From NCBI RefSeq assembly GCF_001672295.1, contig NZ_JXMS01000006.1, forward strand, positions 78,057-142,056: DNA of 64,000 nucleotides, given 5' to 3'. This document shows, in pieces, positions 1 through 8,636 of this stretch. Under the pieces are notes generated by a model. The model was not told where the DNA came from. It was given only the letters and a program-made list of their open reading frames with translations, and did no database searches. The position numbers were made by a program, and so were the translations under genes. The stretch comes from Halodesulfovibrio spirochaetisodalis. Its GTDB lineage: Bacteria > Desulfobacterota > Desulfovibrionia > Desulfovibrionales > Desulfovibrionaceae. Position 1 is the first letter of the stretch. The number at the start of each line of letters is the position of its first letter.

Positions 1-716
1 CGCCCTGTTACCCTGTCACGCCGATACGAATAAAACTCCTCTTCAAGCGTTTTAGTACAAAGGTCAAGGCTGAAAATTTGCTTTTCGGGGATACCTGCAA
101 GCCGTAACTGATGCTTTGTAAGCTGCCACAAGTCCATTGTTTTGGTTTCCTTGCAGAACCATTCAGCCCACTCAACACCCCATTCTGTATCAAAATTAAC
201 AAACTGAGATTCTGCCGGGCCGAGACTTGGCCCCCGTACTGCAAGCACATCAGCAGGCTCTATTCCGTACTGTTCACAAAACGTGCGCACTCCGGAAACA
301 GGAAACGCAATGCGGTTCCCCCGCCATCCCACATGTAGCCCTGCTACATACTTACCGCTTTTATGGGCAAGTAACACAGGCTGACAATCAGCAGTCTTAA
401 TAACTAGTGCTTTTTCTAGTTTGTCAGTCGCGCTTCCATCAGCCTCATGCACTGCGGCCTCGCCAACAGGCGTTTCCGGTGGATCAAAAAGAACAACATC
501 ACCATGAACCTGCTTCAGTTCACACCAGGACTGAACATTCAGCTCTTTTTGCAGTCGGATGCGGTTGTACACAACATGCTTGGGATTATCCCCCACATCC
601 ATAGAAATATTACCGGACATAAACGCGCCGGTACTTTCTCCACCAAGACGATTCTGAAAAAAACACCGGACATTAGGAACACCGGGGAACGCAAATTCAA
701 CACCGCTCAAAGCCAT
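1..716 (-). CDS. pgeF: PgeF/YfiH peptidoglycan editing factor (laccase domain), 3' end outside window
   Basis: The frame reads from an ATG at 716 down to the window edge (238 codons) with no stop, so the C-terminus is missing, probably by only a few residues because the family is about 240-260 aa. The family signatures are visible: KQVHGD (His71), KTADCQPVLL (Cys111) and GLHVGWRGN (His128). Together these make the His-Cys-His metal site of the Cu-oxidase_4/YfiH family. Members are purine nucleoside phosphorylase/adenosine deaminase-like enzymes, and E. coli PgeF removes wrongly incorporated residues from peptidoglycan precursors. The start overlaps the end of the cyclo-ligase gene by 10 bp, which implies translational coupling in one operon. 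Family assignment is secure; the exact substrate is inferred. Confidence 0.92.
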   Translation of the reverse strand, partial: MALSGVEFAFPGVPNVRCFFQNRLGGESTGAFMSGNISMDVGDNPKHVVYNRIRLQKELNVQSWCELKQVHGDVVLFDPPETPVGEAAVHEADGSATDKLEKALVIKTADCQPVLLAHKSGKYVAGLHVGWRGNRIAFPVSGVRTFCEQYGIEPADVLAVRGPSLGPAESQFVNFDTEWGVEWAEWFCKETKTMDLWQLTKHQLRLAGIPEKQIFSLDLCTKTLEEEFYSYRRDRVTG

Positions 717-1285
717 TGTAACGCCTCCTCAGTACATAGTGCATGCATTGTCTGATCCCATGCTTCTGTTTCCACAGCGGGGACTATCTGAAAAGAATAA
801 GCCAAACCTACAAAGGTTGCACGCGCAAAGGCTGGTCTAGCCAGCATTCTATCATAGTATCCGCCTCCGAACCCAAGCCTGTTTCCGGCGCGGTCAAAAC
901 CGACACCAGGCACAACAACCAGGGAAGGAGTAAAGTCCGGAGCGTCATAATCAACAACTGTACAATGAGTACGGGGTTCAAGAATACCGTATGCACCTTC
1001 TTCCAGTTCATGATGCCCATCGCACCGAACAAGAGACATCTGTCCCTGCGCTTCATCACAACGGGGAAGAAGCAGAGTTCTGCCTGACTCCCATATAGCG
1101 TTAAAAAGCAGGTCGGTTCGAAGCTCGTTTCGTATAGGAGAGTACAGGATAACCTGCTGCGACGTCTTCCAGATGTCATCAGCCATGAGGTTGCGCTGTG
1201 CACTGATAGAGGCTTCCTGCACATATATTCCGCCCAGACACTCCCGTTTCGCAAGTAGCTCTTTGCGTAAGGCTGCTTTAGACAA
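707..1285 (-). CDS. 5-formyltetrahydrofolate cyclo-ligase
   Basis: Converts 5-formyl-THF to 5,10-methenyl-THF with ATP, returning a folate storage form to one-carbon metabolism. The C-terminal signature GFDRAGNRLGFGGGYYDR is diagnostic of the family. I start it at a TTG at 1285 (LSKAALRKEL...), preceded at good spacing by AGGAGT. This gives 192 aa, the usual family length; the upstream ATG at 1354 has no comparable ribosome site and adds 23 non-conserved residues. It is first in an operon with pgeF, with a 10-bp overlap. It faces away from the phosphoesterase gene across a roughly 370-bp gap that must hold both promoters. Confidence 0.93.
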   Translation of the reverse strand: MSKAALRKELLAKRECLGGIYVQEASISAQRNLMADDIWKTSQQVILYSPIRNELRTDLLFNAIWESGRTLLLPRCDEAQGQMSLVRCDGHHELEEGAYGILEPRTHCTVVDYDAPDFTPSLVVVPGVGFDRAGNRLGFGGGYYDRMLARPAFARATFVGLAYSFQIVPAVETEAWDQTMHALCTEEALQWL

Positions 1286-1654
1286 AAGACACTCCTGATG
1301 AAAATAGAAAAATACAGCACGAATTGTGAATTCATCTGCAAAACGCAGTAGCATTTACACCGCATCTGCTCAACTTCTTTTGCAACTAATGACTCAAACG
1401 CTCAGTAAATCTATCCCAACGGTTGCAAATGATTCCTTTTGCGTCAACTATACGCACAGCACAGATTGATGACAAACCCGCTCATTGCGGCGTTGTTTCG
1501 AAAACGCCAGACGCTTATTATGTCTATCTATGCGTAACACATACGTTTTCTCTTTCCTTGCACTGCACAGATTTGTCTTAATCGGGCAGATAAAGGATTT
1601 GTCAGCAATCTCGCAGCTACTATGTTCTACAAACTGTGCCTTACGGAGTTACCT
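1286..1654. other. Divergent intergenic region
   Basis: About 370 bp between the cyclo-ligase (minus) and the phosphoesterase (plus). No ORF with a ribosome site was seen. In gammaproteobacteria 6S RNA lies beside the cyclo-ligase gene, so I looked for it here, but no long rod-like hairpin was evident. It presumably carries the two divergent promoters, which I could not place with confidence. Confidence 0.4.
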
Positions 1655-2317
1655 ATGAGTGATTATTGGATTTGTATTGGTGACATTCATGACGAGATCG
1701 CCCGCCTCAAAGATATTCCGGGACTTGCGCAAGCACGCGGAGTCATCATCAGCGGTGATTTGACCATGGCAAAAGGGACTGCAGCTGCGCGTCGTGTTAT
1801 TGACGCAGTAGCTGAGATCAACCCTGTCATCTATGCGCAGATAGGCAATATGGATAAGCCTGAAGTGACGAATTTTCTGCAAGAACAAGGGTGTAACATT
1901 CACCGTGCGGTAAAAGAGCTCACCCCTTCTGTTGCTGTCATGGGCGTAGGTACGTCCGGCATCACCCCGTTCAACACGCCTTCGGAAACACCAGACGAAA
2001 AGCTCGGTCAATGGCTCGAAGAAACATATGCCGCAACATCACAGTACAATGCCACTGTCGTTGTCGTACACGACCCTCCTTTTGACACTCACTGTGATGA
2101 TCTGGGGAACGGCGTACACGTAGGAAGCAAAGCAGTGCGCGCCTTTATTGAAAAACACCAGCCGCAGCTTGTTCTCTGCGGACATATCCATGAAGCGCGC
2201 TCTGTAGACTCAATCGGGGACACGACCATAATCAACACCGGCATGCTTTCAGCCGGCGGATACGCAAAGGTTACTCTGGAAGGAACAACTGTTCGCGCAG
2301 AACTTCTTGAGATGTAA
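1655..2317 (+). CDS. Calcineurin-like metallophosphoesterase
   Basis: 220 aa, starting at ATG 1655 behind GGAG; an in-frame ATG 33 bp upstream lacks a site. All dinuclear-metal motifs of the Metallophos fold appear in order: GDIHD (Asp10, His12), SGDL (Asp35), GNMD (Asn65, Asp67), VVHDP (His139) and CGHIHEA (His177, His179). It is therefore a plausible active phosphodiesterase or phosphomonoesterase of the YfcE/MJ0936-like single-domain type, cytosolic because no signal peptide is seen. The substrate cannot be told from sequence. It is monocistronic: the next gene is a tRNA with its own promoter. Confidence 0.88.
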   Translation: MSDYWICIGDIHDEIARLKDIPGLAQARGVIISGDLTMAKGTAAARRVIDAVAEINPVIYAQIGNMDKPEVTNFLQEQGCNIHRAVKELTPSVAVMGVGTSGITPFNTPSETPDEKLGQWLEETYAATSQYNATVVVVHDPPFDTHCDDLGNGVHVGSKAVRAFIEKHQPQLVLCGHIHEARSVDSIGDTTIINTGMLSAGGYAKVTLEGTTVRAELLEM

Positions 2318-2442
2318 TTCCTTTTTGCCCTGCTTAAAAACACGCGTACAGCAGTGCTACCCACAAGCTTCTTTTTCGAAATTATAGTATTGTTGAGCAA
2401 AAAAAAGTGTACCATGTTTTTTAGCAAGTGCTAAAAAAACTG

Positions 2443-2471
2443 TTGACAGTTGAGAGCGTGGCGTATAGATA
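2443..2471 (+). promoter_or_regulatory. Sigma-70 type promoter for tRNA-fMet
   Basis: TTGACA at 2443-2448 is followed 17 bp later by TAGATA at 2466-2471 (TATAGA at 2464 is an alternative at 15 bp). It lies about 60 bp before the mature tRNA, a normal distance for a tRNA leader. Confidence 0.6.
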
Positions 2472-2530
2472 TGTCCACCTCGAGAGGGAATTGCTTTCAG
2501 AGCAAGAACCGCATCGCAAACAAGCTATGA

Positions 2531-2607
2531 CGCGGGGTGGAGCAGCTCGGTAGCTCGTCGGGCTCATAACCCGAAGGCCGTAGGTTCAAATCCTGCCCCC
2601 GCTACCA
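2531..2607 (+). tRNA. tRNA-fMet (CAT), initiator
   Basis: 77-nt cloverleaf with encoded CCA. The anticodon CAT is at 2565-2567, in a stem with the three consecutive G:C pairs (GGG/CCC) that identify initiator tRNA. Base 1 is C and is unpaired with position 72, as expected for an initiator; here position 72 is T rather than the usual A. The D-arm (AGCAGCTCGGTAGCTC) and T-arm (GGTTCAAATCC) are canonical. It is followed at once by a strong terminator, so it is a single-gene transcript. Confidence 0.97.
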
Positions 2608-2613
2608 ATATTT

Positions 2614-2649
2614 AACCCCCCTGCACTGCAGGGGGGTTATTGTTTTTTG
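2614..2649 (+). terminator. Rho-independent terminator of tRNA-fMet
   Basis: The stem AACCCCCCTGC pairs with GCAGGGGGGTT (2614-2638) with a 3-nt loop, followed by TTGTTTTTT. Confidence 0.9.
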
Positions 2650-2686
2650 TACTCCCGACGTTAAATCACGATAAAGGAGATCGCAG

Positions 2687-2905
2687 ATGGCAAAAGAAGA
2701 AGCCATTCAAGTAAACGGTGAAGTAATGGAAGCACTGCCGAACGCAATGTTTCTTGTTCGCCTCGAAAACGGTCACGAATGTCTCGCCCATATCTCCGGC
2801 AAAATGCGTAAGTTCCGCATTCGCGTACTTCCAGGAGATACAGTTACAGTAGAACTTTCACCTTATGACCTCACTCGCGGTCGTATTACCTTCCGTCCTC
2901 GGTAG
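2687..2905 (+). CDS. infA: Translation initiation factor IF-1
   Basis: 72 aa, exactly the family length. The OB-fold S1-like sequence is textbook: [13 protein letters not shown] at the start, [17 protein letters not shown] in the middle and the ending [13 protein letters not shown]-1 binds the ribosomal A site during initiation and assists IF-2 and IF-3. The start is set by AAAGGAG ten bases upstream. It stands alone between two terminators, directly behind the initiator tRNA, so two translation-initiation components are neighbours here, although a terminator separates them. Confidence 0.98.
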   Translation: MAKEEAIQVNGEVMEALPNAMFLVRLENGHECLAHISGKMRKFRIRVLPGDTVTVELSPYDLTRGRITFRPR

Positions 2906-2945
2906 GTTCGACATATAAGGCGTTCGTTTTTTTAACGTAACGAAT

Positions 2946-2985
2946 AAAGCCCGCTCTACCATGTAGAGCGGGCTTTGTTATTTTC
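2946..2985. terminator. Bidirectional terminator between infA and oppF
   Basis: AAAGCCCGCTCTAC (2946-2959) pairs perfectly with GTAGAGCGGGCTTT (2963-2976). It is followed by GTTATTTT on the plus strand and preceded by A-rich sequence, so it can end both infA and the convergent opp operon. Confidence 0.88.
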
Positions 2986-3018
2986 TAAAACGCAGCAGGA
3001 AGCACTTCCTGCATACGC

Positions 3019-4047
3019 CTATGAAGGCATGTGTGTAGAACGGCCTTCCTGCACGGCATGACAGGCACAGATAGTGCCGTTATCAAGTGTGAGCGGGTGC
3101 GGAATCTCATTCACACAACGCTGGTTTGCAAGACGACAGCGACCATGGAAAACACAGCCTGTAGGCAGGTTAATCGGGGTCGGTACATCACCTGTAAGCT
3201 TAATGTGTGAGAAACCTTTTTTACCCATGCGCGGAATCGCTGAAAGCAACGCTTTTGTGTACGGGTGCTGCGGATTTGCGAACAGCTCTTTTGCATCAGC
3301 AAGCTCACACAGGGAACCCAGGTACATTACAGCAACTCTGTTGGAGATGTGCTCAACAACAGATAAGTCATGACTGATGAAAAGGTAGGTAAGGTTGCGG
3401 TCACGCTGCAAATCCATCATCAGGTTAAGCACCTGAGCCTGAATGGATACGTCCAGCGCAGAAATAGGTTCATCAGCTACGATGAATTCCGGCTCAAGCA
3501 CGAGTGCACGCGCAATGGAGATACGCTGGCGCTGACCACCTGAGAATTCGTGCGGATAACGCTCTCCCCATACAGGGTTGATGCCTACCTGCTCCATAAC
3601 ATCTGCAACACGCTGCTTTACTTCAGCATCGTTCAATGCCGGGTAATGAAAACGTACAGGTTCCTCCAGAATCTGGGAAACCTTCATACGTGGATTCAAA
3701 GACGCATACGGATCCTGAAAGATCATCTGCGCCGCAGTACGAAACTGTTTGCGGGATTCGCCTGACTTATCGTCCACACGCTCACCACGGTAGTAAACCT
3801 GACCGCCTGTCGGCTCATAAAGGCCGATTACAGTTCGTGCGAGGGTGGACTTACCACAGCCAGACTCACCAACAACGGAAAGGGTTTCACCCTGATTGAT
3901 TTCAAAGCTCACATCGTTCACAGCGTGAACAACAGTTTTCTTACGGGTAAACTTTCCATCATGAAAACCCAGCTGATCAAGAAGACCGCCGGAAATATCA
4001 AAGTGCTTTACTAGATTTTTAATTTGAAGAAGAGGTGTATTACTCAT
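3019..4047 (-). CDS. oppF: Oligopeptide ABC transporter ATPase, OppF/DppF type
   Basis: 342 aa ABC ATPase at the end of the five-gene transporter cluster. It has Walker A GESGCGKST, signature FSGGQRQRISIARAL and Walker B FIVADEPISALD. The C-terminal oligopeptide-transporter extension contains GCVFHGRC and further Cys residues, a Cys cluster known to bind iron-sulfur in DppD/DppF proteins. It should pair with OppD to power import through OppB/OppC. It starts 3 bp after oppD ends, so the two are tightly coupled. The gene name reflects position and family; di- or oligopeptide specificity is not decidable. Confidence 0.93.
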   Translation of the reverse strand: MSNTPLLQIKNLVKHFDISGGLLDQLGFHDGKFTRKKTVVHAVNDVSFEINQGETLSVVGESGCGKSTLARTVIGLYEPTGGQVYYRGERVDDKSGESRKQFRTAAQMIFQDPYASLNPRMKVSQILEEPVRFHYPALNDAEVKQRVADVMEQVGINPVWGERYPHEFSGGQRQRISIARALVLEPEFIVADEPISALDVSIQAQVLNLMMDLQRDRNLTYLFISHDLSVVEHISNRVAVMYLGSLCELADAKELFANPQHPYTKALLSAIPRMGKKGFSHIKLTGDVPTPINLPTGCVFHGRCRLANQRCVNEIPHPLTLDNGTICACHAVQEGRSTHMPS

Positions 4048-4050
4048 CGC

Positions 4051-5010
4051 CTACTCCACTACATGACAGGCTGCAAGAACGCCGGATTTTTTAAGTTCGA
4101 GCTCCGGCACCACTTCAAAACAGATGTCTTTACAGTAGTCGCAACGGTTGTTGAATGCACAGCCTTTAGGAATGTTGGTAAGGCTAGGCATAGAGCCGCG
4201 AATCTGGTTAAGACGATCGCCTTCGGCGCCGTCCGGTAATGCTGCAATAAGCCCCTGTGTGTACGGATGGGTAGGAGTAGCACAGACAGTATCTGTTGAA
4301 CCAAGCTCAACAATACGTCCGGCATACATAACAGCGATTTTTTCAGTAACCTGAGATACCACACCAAGATCGTGCGTAATGAGGATAAGCCCCATGTTAT
4401 CCTTCTCGCAAAGTTCGAGAAGCAAATCCATAATCTCAGCCTGGATGGTAACATCAAGAGCAGTTGTAGGCTCGTCAGCAATAATCAGCGCAGGATCGGT
4501 CAGCAATGCAATTGCAATAACGATACGCTGGCGCATCCCCCCGGAAAATTCGTGCGGGTACTGCTTCAAGCGTTTTTCCGGTGAAGGAATGTATACTTTG
4601 CGCAGCTTCTCCAGTGCGATTTTTTCGGCTTCTTTCTTTGACACTTTGCTGTGTGCAAGCACAGTTTCAATCATCTGCTGCCCAACGGTCAAAACAGGAT
4701 TGAGTGTCATCATCGGGTCCTGAAAGATCATGGAAATGCGGTTACCGCGGATAGTACGGAGCTGCTTATTGTTAAGCTGCGCAAGATCCTGACCTTCAAA
4801 CATTACAGAACCACCGGCAATAAAGCCCGGCTTGGAAATCTGATTGATGATGGAAAAACCGGTAACAGACTTACCAGCACCAGATTCCCCCACAAGACCA
4901 AGGCGTTCGCCTTTATCTACTGAAAACGAAACATTATTCACAGCCGTAAGCGCAATATCGCGCATACGGAACTGAACAACCATATTTTTTACATCTAAAA
5001 GGTGTTCCAT
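4051..5010 (-). CDS. oppD: Oligopeptide ABC transporter ATPase, OppD/DppD type
   Basis: 319 aa. Walker A is GESGAGKSVTG, the signature FSGGMRQRIVIAIAL and Walker B LIIADEPTTALD. The C-terminal region PKGCAFNNRCDYCKDIC has the Cys cluster typical of the DppD/OppD branch. This is the second ATPase of the heterodimeric motor. It lies 6 bp after oppC and 3 bp before oppF, within one transcript. Confidence 0.93.
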   Translation of the reverse strand: MEHLLDVKNMVVQFRMRDIALTAVNNVSFSVDKGERLGLVGESGAGKSVTGFSIINQISKPGFIAGGSVMFEGQDLAQLNNKQLRTIRGNRISMIFQDPMMTLNPVLTVGQQMIETVLAHSKVSKKEAEKIALEKLRKVYIPSPEKRLKQYPHEFSGGMRQRIVIAIALLTDPALIIADEPTTALDVTIQAEIMDLLLELCEKDNMGLILITHDLGVVSQVTEKIAVMYAGRIVELGSTDTVCATPTHPYTQGLIAALPDGAEGDRLNQIRGSMPSLTNIPKGCAFNNRCDYCKDICFEVVPELELKKSGVLAACHVVE

Positions 5011-5016
5011 TGTTCC

Positions 5017-5928
5017 TTAGTCCTTGTACAGTTTTGGATTCAGGAAGTCCCTGAGCCAGTCGCCGAGCAGGTTGATGGAAAGAACCAGCAACACGAGAAC
5101 AAGTCCCGGGAAGAGGGTAATCCACCAGCTGCCACTCATAAAGTAGGCAAAGCCGGATTTAATGAGAGAACCGAGTGAAGGCTGGTTAACAGGCATACCG
5201 AGCCCGAGGAAAGACAGAGCCGCTTCACTCATTACAGCGTTAGCAACCTGAACTGTAGAAATAACGAGTACAGGGGTCAGGGTGTTCGGCAGAATATGAC
5301 GGAACATGATGCGCATAGGACGAAGGCCGATAACACGCGCTGCTTCAACATATTCTTTCTTTTTCTCTGCAAGTACGGAGGCACGGACAGTACGTGCATA
5401 CTGCGGCCATTCAGAGAACCCGATAACAAAAATTAGGAATGGAACAGCTACGTCTGCATAGCGGGCAACACCCAATGCAGCCTGCAAAATTGCACCAAAG
5501 AAGATCGCAACCATGTAGGATGAGAAGGAAAGCTGAACATCAGCAACACGCATAAGGAAGGAGTCTACACGACCGCCTTTGTACCCTGCGGTCAAGCCGA
5601 CGATAATCCCCAAAAAGGACTGCAATGCGACAGCGCCAAGACCAATTAACAGAGAGATACGGGTACCGTACAAGATGGTAGACCAGATATCGCGTCCCTG
5701 AGCATCTGTTCCCAGCCAGAAAGCATCCATACCGTCAGGAGTCCACATTGGCGGTGTTTCTGCGTCCATCAGATCAATGGCAGAACCGTCATACGGGTTC
5801 TGGCTTGCGAACACAGGTGCAAGCACAGCCATTGTAATAAGAATGAGCAATACTATGAAGCTGCCGACTGCAACTGGGTCGCGCCGGAAGCTATACCAAA
5901 AGTATGATTCCTTAAATTTTTGCCACAT
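5017..5928 (-). CDS. oppC: Oligopeptide ABC transporter permease, OppC/DppC type
   Basis: 303 aa inner-membrane permease. A first membrane helix follows a cytosolic N-terminus, then comes a periplasmic loop with the family motif WLGTDAQGRDIWSTILYGTR. The remaining helices carry the EAA loop region YVEAARVIGLRPMRIMFRHILPNT that contacts the ATPases. It is 3 bp after oppB and 6 bp before oppD. Confidence 0.93.
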   Translation of the reverse strand: MWQKFKESYFWYSFRRDPVAVGSFIVLLILITMAVLAPVFASQNPYDGSAIDLMDAETPPMWTPDGMDAFWLGTDAQGRDIWSTILYGTRISLLIGLGAVALQSFLGIIVGLTAGYKGGRVDSFLMRVADVQLSFSSYMVAIFFGAILQAALGVARYADVAVPFLIFVIGFSEWPQYARTVRASVLAEKKKEYVEAARVIGLRPMRIMFRHILPNTLTPVLVISTVQVANAVMSEAALSFLGLGMPVNQPSLGSLIKSGFAYFMSGSWWITLFPGLVLVLLVLSINLLGDWLRDFLNPKLYKD

Positions 5929-5931
5929 GGA

Positions 5932-6909
5932 TTACTTCCTCCCCGAAACACGGACCATCGGGTTAACCAGTCCGTAAATAACATCCACAACAGTGTTCAC
6001 AATTACGAAAAGAACACCAACGAAAACAAGGTATGCAACGAGCAAAGCAGTGTCTGAACGTTCAACAGCTTCAATGAACATAAAGCCCATACCCTGCCAC
6101 TGGAATACTGTTTCAGTGAGGATTGTGTACGCAATCATAATACCGAGCTGTACGCCGCCCACGGTAATAACCGGAAGAAGGGTGTTCTTGAAGGCGTGAA
6201 CCATGAGAACACGGGTAGGGTTAAGACCTTTTGCGTGAGCAAATTTAACGTATTCTGTCTGTAAAACCTCAACCATCTCTGCTCGGATAAGACGGATGAA
6301 GAGTGGAAGCATAATTGAAGACAATGCAATGGAAGGAAGAATAATATGTCTGAAAGCCTTCCAGCTTGTGAAGTTACTTTCCCATCCCGGGAAGAGCAGC
6401 GATGTAGGCCCTCGTCCGTAGGACGGAAGCCAGTGCAGTTCTACCGCAAAGACGTAGATCAGCAGGAGCGCGGTAAGAAATACAGGAATAGAAACACCTA
6501 CGATACTGGCTCCCATAAACAGACGGGCAAGCCATGAACGCGGTTTAACCGCAGCATAAATACCAATAGGTACAGAAAGAAAAATAACGAGCAAAGCACT
6601 GGCAAATACCAGTTCCAGTGTTGCAGGAGCCTTTTTTAAAATAACTTCAGTAGCCGGTTTACGGTAGAAAAAGGAACGACCAAGGTCGCCATGCACTGCT
6701 TTTTTTACAAACCGAACCCACTGAACCAAAATAGGGTCGTTCAGACCCAGCTGGTCACGATACGCCTCGCGCTCTGCAGCGGAAACGTTAATGCCGACCA
6801 TCTCACGTACCGGATCACCAAATGAGTATTTAATACCGAATCCGATGATCGATATGACAAACATGACGATCAACGCCTGTGCCACTCTTCGAACAATAAA
6901 AGCAAACAT
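5932..6909 (-). CDS. oppB: Oligopeptide ABC transporter permease, OppB/DppB type
   Basis: 325 aa. The N-terminal pattern FIVRRVAQALIVMFVISIIGF and the GDPVREMVG motif are typical of OppB. The EAA loop is at YVKFAHAKGLNPTRVLMVHAFKNTLLP. It forms the heterodimeric channel with OppC. It is separated from the upstream binding-protein gene by 176 bp that hold a terminator hairpin, so the permease/ATPase genes are probably expressed by read-through or from an internal promoter. Confidence 0.93.
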   Translation of the reverse strand: MFAFIVRRVAQALIVMFVISIIGFGIKYSFGDPVREMVGINVSAAEREAYRDQLGLNDPILVQWVRFVKKAVHGDLGRSFFYRKPATEVILKKAPATLELVFASALLVIFLSVPIGIYAAVKPRSWLARLFMGASIVGVSIPVFLTALLLIYVFAVELHWLPSYGRGPTSLLFPGWESNFTSWKAFRHIILPSIALSSIMLPLFIRLIRAEMVEVLQTEYVKFAHAKGLNPTRVLMVHAFKNTLLPVITVGGVQLGIMIAYTILTETVFQWQGMGFMFIEAVERSDTALLVAYLVFVGVLFVIVNTVVDVIYGLVNPMVRVSGRK

Positions 6910-7050
6910 ATGGGGTTTTTGGGGTTATAAGTTAATCCAATTCCCAGTATCTTAAAACCGAAGAGAACCGGCCTAAGGTCGGTTCAGATGGTTCCGCGCT
7001 GTGTAGCGGAGAACTGAGCAAACAGACCGTCGGCCTATTTGTCTCCTTCA

Positions 7051-7077
7051 TAAAACGGGGCGGCATAAGCCGCCCCG
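7051..7077 (-). terminator. Intra-operon terminator between binding protein and permease genes
   Basis: The stem CGGGGCGGC/GCCGCCCCG (7056-7064 with 7069-7077) has a 4-nt loop and a short T run on the minus strand (TTTTA). It lies just after the binding-protein stop. This is a common arrangement that makes the abundant periplasmic binding protein in excess over the membrane parts. A second, weaker hairpin lies near 6965-6985. Confidence 0.75.
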
Positions 7078-7085
7078 AATAAATG

Positions 7086-8636
7086 CTATTTCATTACGAG
7101 ATCGCCAAAGTAAGGGTAGTTCATTACGTTTACAATCTCACGTGCGTTCTCAAGGTTCTTACCACCTGCCCAGGAAAGGTCCTGCCAGTGAAGTGGTACG
7201 AATGCTGCTTCAGCGTTAAGGATCTGCTCGATTTTCTGGAGCTGAGCTTTACGCTTTGCAGTATCAGTCTCGGAGTTAGCAAGTGCTACGAGCTTATCAA
7301 CTTCAGGGTTGCAGTACTCACCGGAGTTGTACTGGCCTGCGCCTGTGTCTTTGTTAGGGCATACAGCGAGGTATTCGGTGAAGTTAGCGGAGTCTTCAGT
7401 ATCAGAGTGCCAACCGATCATCTGGATGTCAGCTGCGCGTGCATCGAACTGATCCCAGTACTGTGCTTTAGGCATAGTCTTGAGGTTAACTTTGATGCCG
7501 ATACGAGCCATCATGGATACGAATGCCTGAGCGATCTGCTCATCTTTTACGTAACGGTTGTTAGGAGCAATCATAGTTGCTTCAAAACCATCAGCGTAAC
7601 CAGCTTCTTTCATGAGAGCTTTAGCTTTTTTGAGGTCGTAACGAGGCTTGAGGTTAGCATCGTGACCCTGGTAGCCTTTAGGGCTCTGCTGTGCTGCTGC
7701 AGTACCACGGCCTTTGAGGATCTTTTTAACGATACCAGGGTTGTTGGTAGCGTATACGATAGCTTCACGAACTTTAGGGTTCTTGAATGCTTTGTTACGT
7801 TCCTGGTTGAGCTGGAACATGATAACGCGGGTACCAGGCATGGTAATGAGGTCTACGTTGTCAGCAGCATCAAGACGGTCGTAATCCTGTGGAGGTACAG
7901 GCATGATGAAATCTACGTCGCTGGAAAGAATGGAAGCAACACGGGTAGCTTCGTTCTTAATAGGACGCATGTCGATTTCTTCAATGTTACCACGGTCAGT
8001 CCAGTAGTTAGGGTTGGCTTTGAAAACCATTTTTACGCCCTGTTCACGTTCTGCAACAGTGAAAGGACCAGTACCGGAAGCGTGGGTGTTTGCGAAAGAT
8101 GGGGATGTCTTACCGATTTTATCTTTAGGCTCACCATTTTCATCTTTACCGGAGTAGAACTTGGAGTCCATCGGGAAGAGGTAGGTCGCCATGTTGATAA
8201 GCAGCGGGTAAGGAACTTTTGTTTTAAGGTCTACAGTGTAGTCATCAACTACAACAGCAGGCTCAAATACTTCGTAAAGACCTTTGTAGTCGATAGATTT
8301 TTTAAGACGATCAAGAGTCCATGCAACGTCTTTAGCAGTAAATTCGTTACCGGAGTGGAACTTTACGCCCTTGCGGAGGTGGAAACGCATGGTTTTGTCA
8401 TCAATACGTTCCCAGCTGGTTGCCAGACGAGGATCAAAGCCCATGTCCTGGTTCCAACGTACGAGCGGGTCGAAAACTAAGTGGGAGTACTGAAGCATGC
8501 CGCCGGAAAGCTGTACATGCGGGTCAAGAGATACAGGGTCAGCATCCACTGCTAAACGCAAAGTCTTAGCAGAAGCAGGAGCTGCAGCAAATGCTAATAC
8601 AGCAGCAAGAGCAAGCACTGTTAACAAACGTTTCAT
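7086..8636 (-). CDS. oppA: Periplasmic oligopeptide-binding protein (SBP family 5)
   Basis: 516 aa with a clear Sec signal peptide (MKRLL, hydrophobic stretch, cleavage after ASA at about residue 23). The mature protein is family 5: DPVSLDPHVQLSGG near the start, the LRKGVKFHSGNEFTAKDVAWTL region, and the conserved ANPNYW. It captures peptides (or nickel-like or other ligands in some members) for OppBCDF encoded downstream. A good ribosome site (GGAGG) precedes ATG 8636. It is first gene of the cluster, and its promoter must lie in the long AT-rich gap upstream. The symbol is by context only; ligand unknown. Confidence 0.9.
   Translation of the reverse strand: MKRLLTVLALAAVLAFAAAPASAKTLRLAVDADPVSLDPHVQLSGGMLQYSHLVFDPLVRWNQDMGFDPRLATSWERIDDKTMRFHLRKGVKFHSGNEFTAKDVAWTLDRLKKSIDYKGLYEVFEPAVVVDDYTVDLKTKVPYPLLINMATYLFPMDSKFYSGKDENGEPKDKIGKTSPSFANTHASGTGPFTVAEREQGVKMVFKANPNYWTDRGNIEEIDMRPIKNEATRVASILSSDVDFIMPVPPQDYDRLDAADNVDLITMPGTRVIMFQLNQERNKAFKNPKVREAIVYATNNPGIVKKILKGRGTAAAQQSPKGYQGHDANLKPRYDLKKAKALMKEAGYADGFEATMIAPNNRYVKDEQIAQAFVSMMARIGIKVNLKTMPKAQYWDQFDARAADIQMIGWHSDTEDSANFTEYLAVCPNKDTGAGQYNSGEYCNPEVDKLVALANSETDTAKRKAQLQKIEQILNAEAAFVPLHWQDLSWAGGKNLENAREIVNVMNYPYFGDLVMK

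Noticed and set aside
1286..1654. 6S RNA beside the 5-formyl-THF cyclo-ligase gene
   Set aside because: Known gammaproteobacterial neighbour, but no long rod-like hairpin with a central bubble was found.
7083..8480. 465-codon plus ORF opposite the peptide-binding protein
   Set aside because: Antisense shadow of a clear family-5 binding protein; sequence is Val/Phe/Cys-rich without motifs.
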